A DNA stretch of 64,000 nucleotides from Nostoc sp. NIES-4103 (GTDB lineage Bacteria; Cyanobacteriota; Cyanobacteriia; Cyanobacteriales; Nostocaceae): assembly GCF_002368335.1 (NCBI RefSeq), contig NZ_AP018288.1, forward strand, positions 6,157,255-6,221,254, in the 5' to 3' direction. The notes beneath the pieces were generated by a model. The model was not told the origin of the DNA and searched no databases. It saw nothing but the letters and a program-made list of their open reading frames with translations. A program made the position numbers and the translations under genes. This document shows positions 52,686 to 61,887 of this stretch, one piece after another (positions within the stretch are counted from its first letter, which is position 1; every line of letters begins with the position of its first letter).

Positions 52686-53297
52686 ATGATACCTATCGTT
52701 ATTGAACAATCGGGTCGAGGCGAACGCGCTTTTGATATTTACTCACGACTGTTGCGTGAGCGTATTATCTTCTTGGGTCAACAGGTTGATAGCAACTTAG
52801 CTAACTTGATTGTTGCCCAACTGCTGTTTTTGGATGCTGATGACCCGGAGAAAGACATTTACATGTATATAAATTCTCCCGGTGGTTCGGTAACAGCCGG
52901 TATGGGCATTTTTGACACCATGAAACACATTCGTCCTGATGTCTGTACCATTTGTACAGGACTAGCGGCGAGTATGGGCGCTTTTCTTCTCAGCGCTGGT
53001 GCTAAAGGTAAACGGATGAGTCTACCTCATTCTCGAATTATGATCCACCAACCTCTGGGTGGCGCACAAGGGCAAGCAACTGACATCGAAATTCAAGCGC
53101 GGGAAATTTTGTACCACAAGCGGCGACTCAATGAGTATTTAGCCGAACACACTGGTCAGCCAATTGAACGCATTGCCGAAGATACTGAACGGGATTTCTT
53201 TATGTCCCCAGAGGAAGCTAAAGAATATGGCTTGATTGACCAAGTAATTGACCGTCACGCTGCTGGTAGCCGTCCAGCAGTTTCAGTTGTGAGTTAA
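52686..53297 (+). CDS. clpP: ATP-dependent Clp protease proteolytic subunit
   Basis: 203 aa. The catalytic triad is Ser96 (TGLAASMGAF), His121 (SRIMIHQPLGG) and Asp170 (TERDFFMS). It also has INSPGGSVTAGMGIFDTM and the typical C-terminal EEAKEYGLIDQVI. Cyanobacteria carry several ClpP paralogues and the catalytically inactive ClpR; this one retains all three residues and so is a true ClpP. It forms heptameric rings with ClpC or ClpX. A tRNA-Gly gene lies 147 bp downstream on the other strand. A TTAGTCA array follows the stop. Confidence 0.95.
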   Translation: MIPIVIEQSGRGERAFDIYSRLLRERIIFLGQQVDSNLANLIVAQLLFLDADDPEKDIYMYINSPGGSVTAGMGIFDTMKHIRPDVCTICTGLAASMGAFLLSAGAKGKRMSLPHSRIMIHQPLGGAQGQATDIEIQAREILYHKRRLNEYLAEHTGQPIERIAEDTERDFFMSPEEAKEYGLIDQVIDRHAAGSRPAVSVVS

Positions 53298-53328
53298 TAG
53301 TTAATAGTCATTAGTCATTAGTCATTAG
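53294..53328. repeat. TTAGTCA heptamer array after clpP
   Basis: About five units of TTAATAG/TTAGTCA starting in the last base of the clpP coding region. Confidence 0.8.
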
Positions 53329-53443
53329 CTGAGTTGACGCTCTAAACCGCTTGCAGCTGGTAGAGCGTCAAAAGCTTTACAACAGAACTTAAGCAACTGC
53401 GATCGCTACACTCACTTACCTCAATGTATTAACATATCAATAA

Positions 53444-53514
53444 AGCGGGCGGCGGGAATCGAACCCGCATTAATAGCTTGGAAGGCTATAGTTTTACCAC
53501 TAAACTACGCCCGC
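53444..53514 (-). tRNA. trnG-UCC: tRNA-Gly(UCC)
   Basis: 71 nt on the minus strand. The acceptor stem is GCGGGCG/CGCCCGC with discriminator T. The D-arm is GTTTAGTGGTAAAAC, the anticodon arm ATAGC CTTCCAA GCTAT (anticodon TCC), and the T-arm GCGGG TTCGATT CCCGC. The CCA end is not encoded. All helices pair, so it should be functional. Confidence 0.95.
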
Positions 53515-53661
53515 AAATTTCCAACTTAAATAACATAACACACTTGAAACTAAAATTCAAGCATTCAATCATACCAAATCTAGAAAGTTAGTATTGTTTT
53601 TATGCATAAAATACTATTTTAGTCAAGATTTCCAATCCAAAATTCAAAAACTGAATCAAAG

Positions 53662-54849
53662 TTAACGCCGCTCTATTTTGATACGTACAAACAGATTGCT
53701 CAATTCCGGTGGCGTTGTACCATCTGGATAGCGTGCAGGCCGAAATTGTTCTCCTTGGAAAACATCATTGGCGAATTGCTCATATTTGCTTTTTTCTGCT
53801 TTTGGTATGGCTGGATCTATAACTTTAGCTTCTATAAATTGACCAGTGTTATCAATTATTAACGATACTAAAAACTCTACAGCAGGAAGTTCAAGGTTGC
53901 TATTGATGTAAAGTGAGGCGACTTGTTTTTCGTTGCTTCCTATGTGTTCAGCTAGTTTCAAGTTTTTGGGTAAAGGCTCTCGCATCAAGTTTCTTTGCTC
54001 GTCTTCACTTACAGGAACCCAGCTTGCAAATATTCCTGTTTGTGACTGAGGTTCTGGAGGTGGCGGTAGCTGTTCGCCAGTACCCACTGGTTTATCTTGC
54101 TGTGCTTGCTCACGCTGGCGTTGTCGCTCAGCCTGCTCCAGTTGGCGTTGTCGCTCAGCCTGCTCCAGTTGGCGTTGTCGTTCAGTCTGCTCAAATTGGC
54201 GTTGTCGTTCAGTCTGCTCCAGTTGGCGTTGTCGTTCAGTCTGCTCAAATTGGCGTTGTCGTTCAGTCTGCTCACGCTGGCGTTGTCGTTCAGTCTGCTC
54301 AAGTTGGCGTTGTCGTTCAGCCTGCTCAAGTTGGCGTTGTTGAATGATCGCTCGTTTTTCACTTGCAGATGCGATCGCTCGTTTTTCACTTGCAGATGCG
54401 ATCGCTCTTTTTTCACTTGCAGATGCGATCGCTCTTTTTTCACTTGCAGATGCGATCGCTCGTTTTTCACTTGCAGATGCGATCGCTCTTTGATCTGAAA
54501 TATCGGGAGCAGGAGATTGTACCGCTAATTTATCGGTTTTAGCTACTTGCTGAGGTAATTTTGCTGCTTGTGAATTTTGATTTCTCGATAGTCGGTTTGG
54601 AACAACAGGTTTTACTCTTTCTCTTGATTTTGCTTGGGGAGAAATTTCTACCAACTCAATGGGAATATCTATTTGCTCTTGCTGCGAAAATCCCAGTCCA
54701 ATCACATGAGATGAGCGAAATAGCCAGAAAGCCAGCAGATGCAAGGAAATTGAACTTATAGCTACAGCAATCCATAAACCGGGTGGATCGGTGTGTCGCC
54801 TCCAGACATGATCTGAAATTGGTGTTTTGTCTGCAACCGATCTTGTCAT
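53662..54849 (-). CDS. TonB-like energy-transducing protein with repeat-expanded linker
   Basis: 395 aa. A cytoplasmic start and one membrane helix (about 25-45, LWIAVAISSISLHLLAFWLF) are followed by a Pro/basic spacer and a long helical linker. The C-terminal domain (about 270-395) has VEFLVSLIIDNTGQFIEAKV and FRPARYPDGTTPPELSNL, consistent with a TonB C-terminus. The linker consists of five exact RAIASASEK units (residues 121-165) and about eight QLEQAERQR-type units (173-244). Both arise from 27-bp tandem DNA repeats, the first containing GCGATCGC. TonB pulls on outer-membrane receptors, so linker length may tune reach across the envelope. Confidence 0.85.
   Translation of the reverse strand: MTRSVADKTPISDHVWRRHTDPPGLWIAVAISSISLHLLAFWLFRSSHVIGLGFSQQEQIDIPIELVEISPQAKSRERVKPVVPNRLSRNQNSQAAKLPQQVAKTDKLAVQSPAPDISDQRAIASASEKRAIASASEKRAIASASEKRAIASASEKRAIASASEKRAIIQQRQLEQAERQRQLEQTERQRQREQTERQRQFEQTERQRQLEQTERQRQFEQTERQRQLEQAERQRQLEQAERQRQREQAQQDKPVGTGEQLPPPPEPQSQTGIFASWVPVSEDEQRNLMREPLPKNLKLAEHIGSNEKQVASLYINSNLELPAVEFLVSLIIDNTGQFIEAKVIDPAIPKAEKSKYEQFANDVFQGEQFRPARYPDGTTPPELSNLFVRIKIERR
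54118..54333. repeat. 27-bp tandem array 2 (QLEQxERQR units)
   Basis: Eight degenerate 27-bp units (TTGGCGTTGTCGTTCAGTCT plus a 7-nt variable part on the plus strand) encoding QLEQAERQR with Leu/Phe/Arg and Ala/Thr variants. Confidence 0.92.
54355..54489. repeat. 27-bp tandem array 1 with HIP1 (RAIASASEK units)
   Basis: Five 27-bp units, nearly identical, each with GCGATCGC and TTTTTCACTTGCA. They differ only at a CTCG/CTCT position. Encodes RAIASASEK repeated. Confidence 0.93.
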
Positions 54850-54924
54850 AGTACATTTTAAACCAGATATGATTCGGTGCTTTTACAGCTAATGCCTAAT
54901 CGCTAAGAAACACTTTTAACCTTA

Positions 54925-55178
54925 GAGGTTGTTTGTCAAGTATTAATAATTTTGCATTATAAGGATAATGGTGAGTAAAATCTGTGTTCCAATCAAGTTA
55001 AAAACAGTATATTTATTGTTTTAGAGACTCCTAAATCAATAAATATTCCACTGTTCACAGTCAACGTTCATCAGTCATCAGTAAGGACGAGTTGATGAAT
55101 ATTGTTACTTGATTTGGAGTTTCCCGACGCTACTCCCTCAACTGAGGGAGTATTCAAAACCACTTTCCAAACATTCTC
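54925..55178. mobile_element. MITE family B-type element (254 bp) at cyaC 3' end
   Basis: Ends GAGGTTGTTTGTCAAGT (54925-54941) and ACTTTCCAAACATTCTC (55162-55178) match at 13 of 17 positions as inverted repeats. They resemble the IS5-type ends at 25803. TTA flanks both sides (54922-54924 and 55179-55181); the right copy is the complement of the cyaC TAA stop. A perfect TACTCCCTCA/TGAGGGAGTA hairpin (55131-55152) lies inside. Confidence 0.6.
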
Positions 55179-58100
55179 TTAGCGATTAGCAATTAGCTCT
55201 GATGCAACAGCAAAGGTCAGAACTGTTTCATCTATTCCTTTAAGTTTTAGTGGACTACCTTTGGTAATTTCTTCATCTTGTAAATAATCTGCTACAGCAG
55301 CGGAAACAAGGATAGTACCAGGAACAGCAGCAGCTTGTAACCTAGCAGCAATATTTACACTTGGCCCAATAGCTGTATAGTCGGCGCGTTCAGCACTACC
55401 AAACATGCCTACAACAGCTGTACCTTGATGGATGCCACAGCGAAACTCTACACCATTATGTCCGTTGGCATCGAATATACCTTGGTTTTGCCAGCGCTGG
55501 TTTAGCTCAATTAGTGAACGTTGCATACCTCTTGCTGTGTTAACAGCACGACGCACCTGTTCATTTGGACTGAGTTCTTCCGGCGCTCCGTATAAAGCTA
55601 AAATAGCATCTCCCATAAATTTATCTACGGTTCCACCATTGTCAAAGACAACTGTGGTCATAACTTCTAAATATTCATTTAGTAACTCTGCCACTCGCCG
55701 AGATCTGAGGGTATTTGCTAGCTGTGTAAAACCCACGATATCGCTAAATAAAACTGTAATCAAGCGCGGTTCTGGTCGCAAATCTAGTGTCAAAGCTCCA
55801 GCTGCGGCTTTTTCCACTAATACAGCTGGCAAAAAGCGCTTGAGGACTGATTCTGTAAGGTAAGTATTTAGCTCCACAACCTTTCGTTCATTTTCCTTCA
55901 AGGCTAAGAGATTCCTGACTTCTGCCAGAAGTTCCCGGTCATTAAAAGGTTTTGCTAAATAAGCATCGGCGCCATGTTCTGTACTTTCGATACGGGTTTC
56001 TTCATCAACTTTCGCTGTCAGTAGAATAATTGGTGTTCCTTTTAACTTTTCCTCACTACGTATCATCCTAATCATTTCCAACCCTGTCACCAAGGGCATC
56101 ATTAAGTCAGTAACAATTAAACTGGGTGAAATTTCTTGAGCTATTCCGAATCCTTCATAACCGTTACGAGCTGTCTTGACTCGATAGCCGTTGCGGCGGA
56201 GAATATCAGATACATAAGTTCGCAAATCTGGATTATCATCTACGACTAAAATAGAATGTCTAGTTGCTTGCTCTGTGCTGGGTGTTAAATGTTGAGTAGC
56301 GGTGGTAGGTAATAAGTTTTTTGTAAAATCCTCAATATTATCTGTGGTAGGTTCTAATGGTTCTAAATCAACTAGTTCTACACTAGCGCGGCTTGTGTTC
56401 ACTTCAACAGGAGTGTCCAACAATTGTTCTGGGGGTAAGTGAGCGTTTCCAGTCACAAGAGATAAGGTAAAAGTAGTACCTTGTCCGTAAACTGATTCCA
56501 CACTGACTTTGCCACCGTGTAGTTCTACTAATTCTTTGACTAAAGCTAAACCTAGACCACTGCCTTCATAAGAGCGATTCTCTGAGCCTTCGGCTTGGCG
56601 GAAGCGTTCAAATAAATAGGGAATTTGCTCAGTAACAATGCCAATTCCTGTATCTTGTACTTGTAGTATGCAATGGTTGCCTTGAGATAGTAATTTGACA
56701 GTAATTGTCCCACCTTCAGCTGTAAATTTCATGGCATTCGACAGGAGGTTATAAACCACCTTGTCGAATTTTTCCATATCTAAATACACTGTGGGACATT
56801 CACTGAAGTCTGTAACCAGATGTAGTCCCTTTTTCTCACAGTAGGGACGAAATGAATCAACGATTTGACTGACAAATTCGACTAAATCACTGGGACGGAA
56901 ATTAGGCTGCATCCTGCCAGCATCTAGACGTTGTAAATCTAGTAGTTGGTTTACCAGTCGTAGCAAGCGGCGAGAGTTACGCAAAGCGATCGCACTTTGG
57001 GCATAAGATAATCCTTCACCAGCCCCCACCGCTGACTCTAAAGGCCCTTGAATTAAGGTGATGGGAGTGCGGAACTCGTGGGAAATATTTTGGAAAAATT
57101 CGGTTTTTTGTTTGTCTAGTTGTAATAAGCGCTCAGCTTGCTCACGAGTTTTATGATATAGACGTGACTGTTGTACAGCGATCGCTGCTTGTGCTGCTAC
57201 TGCTTTTGCCAATTCGATATCAGACGAAACCCATCGGCGTGCTTTGTTACCTTCACGAAGAGTTATACTCCCAATGCATTTGCCGTCAGCTAGTAAAGGA
57301 ACAACCATGAGCGATCGTGCTGGATTTTTCCAAGGCAAATCTAACCCTTGGATTGCTGAAGGTTGAGTATTTATATCATTAATTACCACAGGCTCCTGAG
57401 TACGCAAGATTTCTTTTAATATTGGATTTTCTTGGATAGGTGCTTGAGAGTTGGGTAATTGCTGAATTACAGAATTATGACTAACAATTAAATTTTTACC
57501 TTGTCCTAAGGGTTGAGAATTCTCAGAATTTTGAGAACTATCATACAAAGCTACACAATCAACAAACTCATCTTCTTCCGTCCATAAAGATAGTACACAG
57601 CCATCAACTTGTAGGGCTTGTCCCAGTTGGGAGGTGATAGCAGCAAAGATATCTTGAGGGTCCAGGCTAGAGCGAATCGCAGTAGTAATAGTATTAATCA
57701 GGCCTTCTCGCTTGGCAAGGGCACGTACCTGCTCGTATGCATAAGCTTGAGACAAAGCTAAGGCTGCTTGATCTGCTACCATCAGCACCAACTGTACTTC
57801 GTCCTTACTCCAGAAGCGGGGCTGGGAACATTGGTGTAGTGCTAGCACTGCCATCAATTCCTGTTGGCAAATCAAGGGTACAACTAGGCTAGAGCAAATG
57901 TTAGCAGTGGCGAAAGCTAAAGTTCGTTGCTGCATTTCCGGAGTTTCACCTTGGATGCGCTCATCGCCTGCTACATCATTAATCACCTGAACTTCGCGGG
58001 TTTCCCAGACTGTCTGAGCCAAAACAGACAGAGGTGAATTTGCATCTTCTAAAGTCTCACCTGTTCCAATTTGTTGAGTTTTCTGGTAGATGAATCCTTC

Positions 58101-58679
58101 ATCCACCAAATGTTCATCTTGGAAAGGGCGTAAAAGGCAAACATCTACCTCCAACATATGACCCACTGTATCGACAATTGCTTGTAAAATTTGCCGATAG
58201 TCTAAAGCACTGCGAATAGTATTTGTGATGGTATTCAGCAGCGATTCCTGACGGAGTGTGCGTGTCAGTTCGCGAGTACGGGCTTTGAGAACATTGTGGG
58301 TATCTAGGGCCTGGCGTACAACTGCTTTAAGATCCTCAGCTTCCCACGGTTTAGTTACATATTTGAATACCTTACCAGCATTAATTGCTTCTACTAGGTC
58401 TTCAACATCAGTGTAGCCAGTCAAAATAATCCGGATAATATCTGGATATTGAGTCGCTGTCAGGCTCAAAAATTCTGTACCGCTCATGATCGGCATTCGC
58501 TGATCGGAGATGATCACTGAAACCTCTCCTTCTTGCGCTAACAGATCCAGCGCCGCAGGACCAGATGTTGCCCTCAGCACCTTATAGTCGCGATAGAAGG
58601 TGCGGTAAAGCAAGTCAAGGTTGTCTGGTTCGTCATCAACAACCAAAATTTTCGGCTTACTGTTTACTTGAGATTTCAT
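55179..58679 (-). CDS. cyaC: CyaC-type multidomain adenylate cyclase (receiver-GAF-GAF-HK-receiver-cyclase)
   Basis: 1166 aa. Domains in order: receiver 1 (ILVVDDEPDNLDLLYR; Asp in IISDQRMP), GAF 1 and GAF 2 (about 150-310 and 340-500), and a histidine kinase (phospho-acceptor HEFRTPITLIQGPL; ATP site QDTGIGIVTEQIPYLFERFR, then GSGLGLALVKELV). Receiver 2 follows (SILVVDDNPDLRTYVSDILR; Asp in IVTDLMMP). The class III cyclase is last (ITVLFSDIVGFTQLANTL, DKFMGDAILALYGAP, FRCGIHQGTAVVGMFG). This arrangement and length match CyaC of Anabaena and Spirulina, which makes cAMP under phosphorelay control. The stop codon is the border of a MITE. Confidence 0.9.
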   Translation of the reverse strand: MKSQVNSKPKILVVDDEPDNLDLLYRTFYRDYKVLRATSGPAALDLLAQEGEVSVIISDQRMPIMSGTEFLSLTATQYPDIIRIILTGYTDVEDLVEAINAGKVFKYVTKPWEAEDLKAVVRQALDTHNVLKARTRELTRTLRQESLLNTITNTIRSALDYRQILQAIVDTVGHMLEVDVCLLRPFQDEHLVDEGFIYQKTQQIGTGETLEDANSPLSVLAQTVWETREVQVINDVAGDERIQGETPEMQQRTLAFATANICSSLVVPLICQQELMAVLALHQCSQPRFWSKDEVQLVLMVADQAALALSQAYAYEQVRALAKREGLINTITTAIRSSLDPQDIFAAITSQLGQALQVDGCVLSLWTEEDEFVDCVALYDSSQNSENSQPLGQGKNLIVSHNSVIQQLPNSQAPIQENPILKEILRTQEPVVINDINTQPSAIQGLDLPWKNPARSLMVVPLLADGKCIGSITLREGNKARRWVSSDIELAKAVAAQAAIAVQQSRLYHKTREQAERLLQLDKQKTEFFQNISHEFRTPITLIQGPLESAVGAGEGLSYAQSAIALRNSRRLLRLVNQLLDLQRLDAGRMQPNFRPSDLVEFVSQIVDSFRPYCEKKGLHLVTDFSECPTVYLDMEKFDKVVYNLLSNAMKFTAEGGTITVKLLSQGNHCILQVQDTGIGIVTEQIPYLFERFRQAEGSENRSYEGSGLGLALVKELVELHGGKVSVESVYGQGTTFTLSLVTGNAHLPPEQLLDTPVEVNTSRASVELVDLEPLEPTTDNIEDFTKNLLPTTATQHLTPSTEQATRHSILVVDDNPDLRTYVSDILRRNGYRVKTARNGYEGFGIAQEISPSLIVTDLMMPLVTGLEMIRMIRSEEKLKGTPIILLTAKVDEETRIESTEHGADAYLAKPFNDRELLAEVRNLLALKENERKVVELNTYLTESVLKRFLPAVLVEKAAAGALTLDLRPEPRLITVLFSDIVGFTQLANTLRSRRVAELLNEYLEVMTTVVFDNGGTVDKFMGDAILALYGAPEELSPNEQVRRAVNTARGMQRSLIELNQRWQNQGIFDANGHNGVEFRCGIHQGTAVVGMFGSAERADYTAIGPSVNIAARLQAAAVPGTILVSAAVADYLQDEEITKGSPLKLKGIDETVLTFAVASELIANR

Positions 58680-58833
58680 GCACCGCTTTCCTGCTGCAAC
58701 GGCAGTTGGATAAAGAATAATCTGATCAGGGTGGAATGGTTCTGAGTCAGGTAAGAGCAGAGCATTTCTACCAATGAGGCTTTTTGGTTATATGACTGCT
58801 GAGTGTGGGAATATTTACTGACAGTAAGTGGCC

Positions 58834-59073
58834 TCAGTAGCTTGTAACGATCGCTATTAGCTCTAGTGCAGCGCAATCGGGTTCATAGTTAGTTGCCTTT
58901 CTATAGAGTTGATGCTTGTTTGCCAAATCTTCCCTCACCTCCAGTGATAACTCTCCAATCATCTCTACAGCACTCAAGGCTGGTTGAAAAAACCAGATGA
59001 AGCTGCATATTAAGTTTTCCCGTTGCAGCAGTTGCACTAACACTTGCATGTAAATTTTATTTATGACATTCAT
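58834..59073 (-). CDS. possible 79-aa protein upstream of cyaC
   Basis: ATG at 59073 opens MNVINKIYMQVLVQLLQREN, then LICSFIWFFQPALSAVEM and IGELSLEVREDLANKHQL. Composition looks coding (regular hydrophobic spacing, charged helices). It lies 155 bp upstream of cyaC on the same strand. No ribosome site is clear and no family is recognised. Confidence 0.3.
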   Translation of the reverse strand: MNVINKIYMQVLVQLLQRENLICSFIWFFQPALSAVEMIGELSLEVREDLANKHQLYRKATNYEPDCAALELIAIVTSY

Positions 59074-60104
59074 GGTAGGGTCAGCAATATTACAACAATA
59101 TGATTTAAAAACAAAGTATACTATCTATATAAATACCTCTTTACCAATCTAGCAATCAGGAACATAAGTCACATAAGTGGCATTGACTAGAATATTAGGT
59201 ATAATTTTTACAGTGCCTAGGTTCCACAACAATCACCACTTCACTTAGTAATGGAAACTGGTATTAGTGTAGTGGCAATTCAATTAAACCACTCAGTAAA
59301 GCAACTAAAGCTATTTAAAAGCAAAATTAGTCGAGGATCTAGCGGTACAGAAACTTCGCTATCACTCAAGTTAGTATCACTGTCAGCTGGTTTGTTACCT
59401 AGAATAAAGTACAGGTCTAGTTTTGCTGAGCAGTTGCATCTAGCCAAGTGAGTTTTCAACTTGATATCAGCAACACAGTAAATACTTATTTGTGGGACTG
59501 GTAGTTAGACATTGCCTGGCACTGTTAATTATACTACCTTTGATTGCTGTCAAGTTGACGACATATGAAGTTCCAAGCCTCCAGACAAGCCAGATAGTAG
59601 TTTTTGTCTAGGTGTCAAAGACCTCCTCTATATTCTGGGAAAACGTGAGACAGCTAGCTAGCTGTGTTGGTCAAGTTTCTCTCCAAAGCACAGCGTTAAG
59701 AAAATTTTGTACTTTGTTTACTCGACAATTTAAGTAAGAAGTTGTAATCTCACTGTAATTTCAACATTTCAACTTAATTTTAGTTTTAAAATAGCTTATA
59801 CGGTGTTGTAGCATATTTGAAAAAATCTTCGTTGAATGCAATCAACAGGTTGCCATCTTGGCGTATGCTAAGCTGTGTCTTCTCCCAAGGGTAGCAACTG
59901 CCGCCCATGGTTTCCCAATTTGAGCAGACTGCCGTCAAGTGTCGTGAGACGCTAAGGTTTTCGAGCGTCAGCGTTAACTAAGTACGAGCGTCACCCGGAG
60001 GGTCTTGGGGTTTCATACCACTCACCTCAAGTCGGGAAACCCGTCACCAAAGTGGCTCCCAAAGTAGAGGATGTGGCATCCAAGATGGGGGCTACGTCAC
60101 AGCA
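59074..60104. other. 1-kb region without a clear gene
   Basis: A plus frame at 59251-59451 (66 codons) lacks a ribosome site and family resemblance. From about 59880 the DNA becomes GC-richer and repetitive. It contains CAAGTCGGGAAACCCG (also in the family-A MITE interior) at about 60026 and an ATCCAAGATGGGGG segment shared with 17516-17557. Confidence 0.45.
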
Positions 60105-60782
60105 GTGGTTGTTTACTGTGGCCGTGGCCTCCTGAATTCTCCAGTTCCTTTTATTATTAAACTAACCTTGACATCCTGGTTTTTTGAGCCTCACTATCAA
60201 CAGCCAATTGCATCTGCGGCAGAGCAAGCCCCTCGACAATTCCACATTCGTGCTGCTACACCTGCTGATTTGGCTGCTATTGCCCAAATTATTGCTGAAA
60301 GCTTCCACTCCCAGGATGGTTTCTGGGGATGGGCTTTTCCATTACTACGTTTAGGTATTTATGAAGACTTCAGACATCGCTTGTCCTCACCTACACCCCA
60401 TCACGCTTGTTTAGTTGCTGTTGACACTACTAGTTCGGCGAATAAGCTAATAGGAACTGTAGAACTGGGTGTACGTTTTGCTGATTCGTGGATACAGGCT
60501 AGCAAAAGTTTTCCTTATTTGTCTAATTTAGCTGTTCATCCTCAGTATCGAAGATATGGTGTGGCATCTGGGTTACTTATGAGTTGCCAACAAATTTCAC
60601 AAGAATGGGGATTTCAAGACTTGTACCTCCACGTATTAGAAAATAACTATCAGGCAAGACAGCTTTATTTCAAGCTGGGATATAGAGTACATAAAGTGGA
60701 ATCTAACTGGAATCAATTTTTATTAAGACGCTCTCGACAGATTTTATTGCATAAAAATTTGAGAGTTGATTCAACTACTTAA
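60105..60782 (+). CDS. GNAT-family N-acetyltransferase
   Basis: 225 aa from GTG 60105, but the start is uncertain: the first 45 residues are not conserved-looking and the upstream DNA is repeat, so a TTG near 60165 is possible. The GNAT core begins FHIRAATPADLAAIAQIIAE. It holds YLSNLAVHPQYRRYGVASGL (acetyl-CoA-binding R/QxxGxG/A variant) and DLYLHVLENNYQARQLYFKL with GYRVHKVE. RimI-like; substrate unknown. Confidence 0.82.
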   Translation: MVVYCGRGLLNSPVPFIIKLTLTSWFFEPHYQQPIASAAEQAPRQFHIRAATPADLAAIAQIIAESFHSQDGFWGWAFPLLRLGIYEDFRHRLSSPTPHHACLVAVDTTSSANKLIGTVELGVRFADSWIQASKSFPYLSNLAVHPQYRRYGVASGLLMSCQQISQEWGFQDLYLHVLENNYQARQLYFKLGYRVHKVESNWNQFLLRRSRQILLHKNLRVDSTT

Positions 60783-61327
60783 ATTTTATTTAAGTACTTT
60801 GTAATCTTGAACTAACAATTTTTAAGTTGACAAGCTTTCGTCCTGTTTTCCGACTGAAATATCTATTTAGTCTATGAACTATAACGATATGAGGTTTTTG
60901 AAAGTAGATTTTTGTTATGAAAATTCTCAAAAAATTAATATAAAGTAAGTTTTTTTAGCTGTACAGAAAAATATATTGATTTTTTTTTAGTAAAAAAATA
61001 TTTTTAAAAAATGGAAAACAAGATGATAATATTGTGTGTAAGTAAAAATACAGTGATAAAATATTAGTTCCTCATAATAACTTTGTATTTTAGAAATTTA
61101 TCTTTATAAAAACTTTAAAAAAACTTGGTTGTAAATTACAGACAAATTCAGTTAAATCTCATAGAATATAACTACCTGATTTCCGAGCAACACTTATTTA
61201 TTATCTTTAAGTTAAATTGACCAAAAGTTTCTTGATGATAACAAAAATCAAAAATTTGGTTTGATTTGATAGTAAGTTCTTGCTGTAAGTGTATAAGACC
61301 ACTAAATTACTCAAAACTTTGAGAAAC
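60783..61327. other. AT-rich spacer, no gene seen
   Basis: 545 bp of very AT-rich DNA with A and T runs. No ORF or stable stem-loop recognised; probably promoter region of the downstream gene. Confidence 0.45.
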
Positions 61328-61882
61328 ATGGATAGCGAAAACCACCAACGCTATCAAGCCAGTATGGTATCAACATATTACCCTGAAACTAGTTTCGTTG
61401 ACCATCTTGTCATGTCAGATGGAACTGAGCAATCATATAGCTCGGATATACTCACGCTTCTACACAGTGGAAAAGTTTTCATTGTCAATAGTCGCAAGCG
61501 GAATGGTTTGATACTTTTTAAACGCTACCATGCAGAATTTGCTGGCCCTGGAGCAGCAGTTGGTGGTGATTACGATTGTGATTGCCAGAAAGCGCTCTGT
61601 GTAGGTAATTTGTCATTATTGACTCCCGAATCTTATGATGAGCGCCAGAAAGCCTACTTAATTAGGCGACAGTGGATTCGCTTGATTAAACAAATTACAG
61701 AAAATCCGGTTCCACAGCAGCGAGTGCAAAAGATCTTGGATCAATTTGAACAATACTTTCCTCCAGAAATGGTGGCTAGTCTTCCTGATGTTGCTTTTGC
61801 TCTCTTAGTGGGGGTGTTACCACAAACGGTAGGATTAGTACGCCGTTTGGGTAGCGATGTTAATTGCAGGCTTAATTACTGA
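61328..61882 (+). CDS. hypothetical cyanobacterial protein
   Basis: 184 aa from ATG 61328 (MDSENHQRYQASMVSTYYPE); an earlier start at 61289 is possible. Contains a Cys/Asp cluster GDYDCDCQKALCVGNLSLL and a helical C-terminal half (RQWIRLIKQITENPVPQQRV). No membrane helix. The cysteines could bind metal. It ends 5 bp before the convergent hisC stop. Not assigned to a family. Confidence 0.65.
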   Translation: MDSENHQRYQASMVSTYYPETSFVDHLVMSDGTEQSYSSDILTLLHSGKVFIVNSRKRNGLILFKRYHAEFAGPGAAVGGDYDCDCQKALCVGNLSLLTPESYDERQKAYLIRRQWIRLIKQITENPVPQQRVQKILDQFEQYFPPEMVASLPDVAFALLVGVLPQTVGLVRRLGSDVNCRLNY

Positions 61883-61887
61883 GTGGA

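Noticed and set aside
54118..54489. CRISPR array
   Set aside because: The 27-bp units are direct tandem repeats with no unique spacers and they encode protein.
54097..54498. Plus-strand and other-frame ORFs across the 27-bp arrays (133 and 153 codons)
   Set aside because: They arise because a 27-bp repeat has no stop in several frames. The minus-strand TonB-like frame has the membrane anchor and C-terminal domain; the others are low-complexity shadows.
59251..59451. 66-codon plus-strand ORF in the gap after cyaC
   Set aside because: No ribosome site or recognisable pattern; probably chance.
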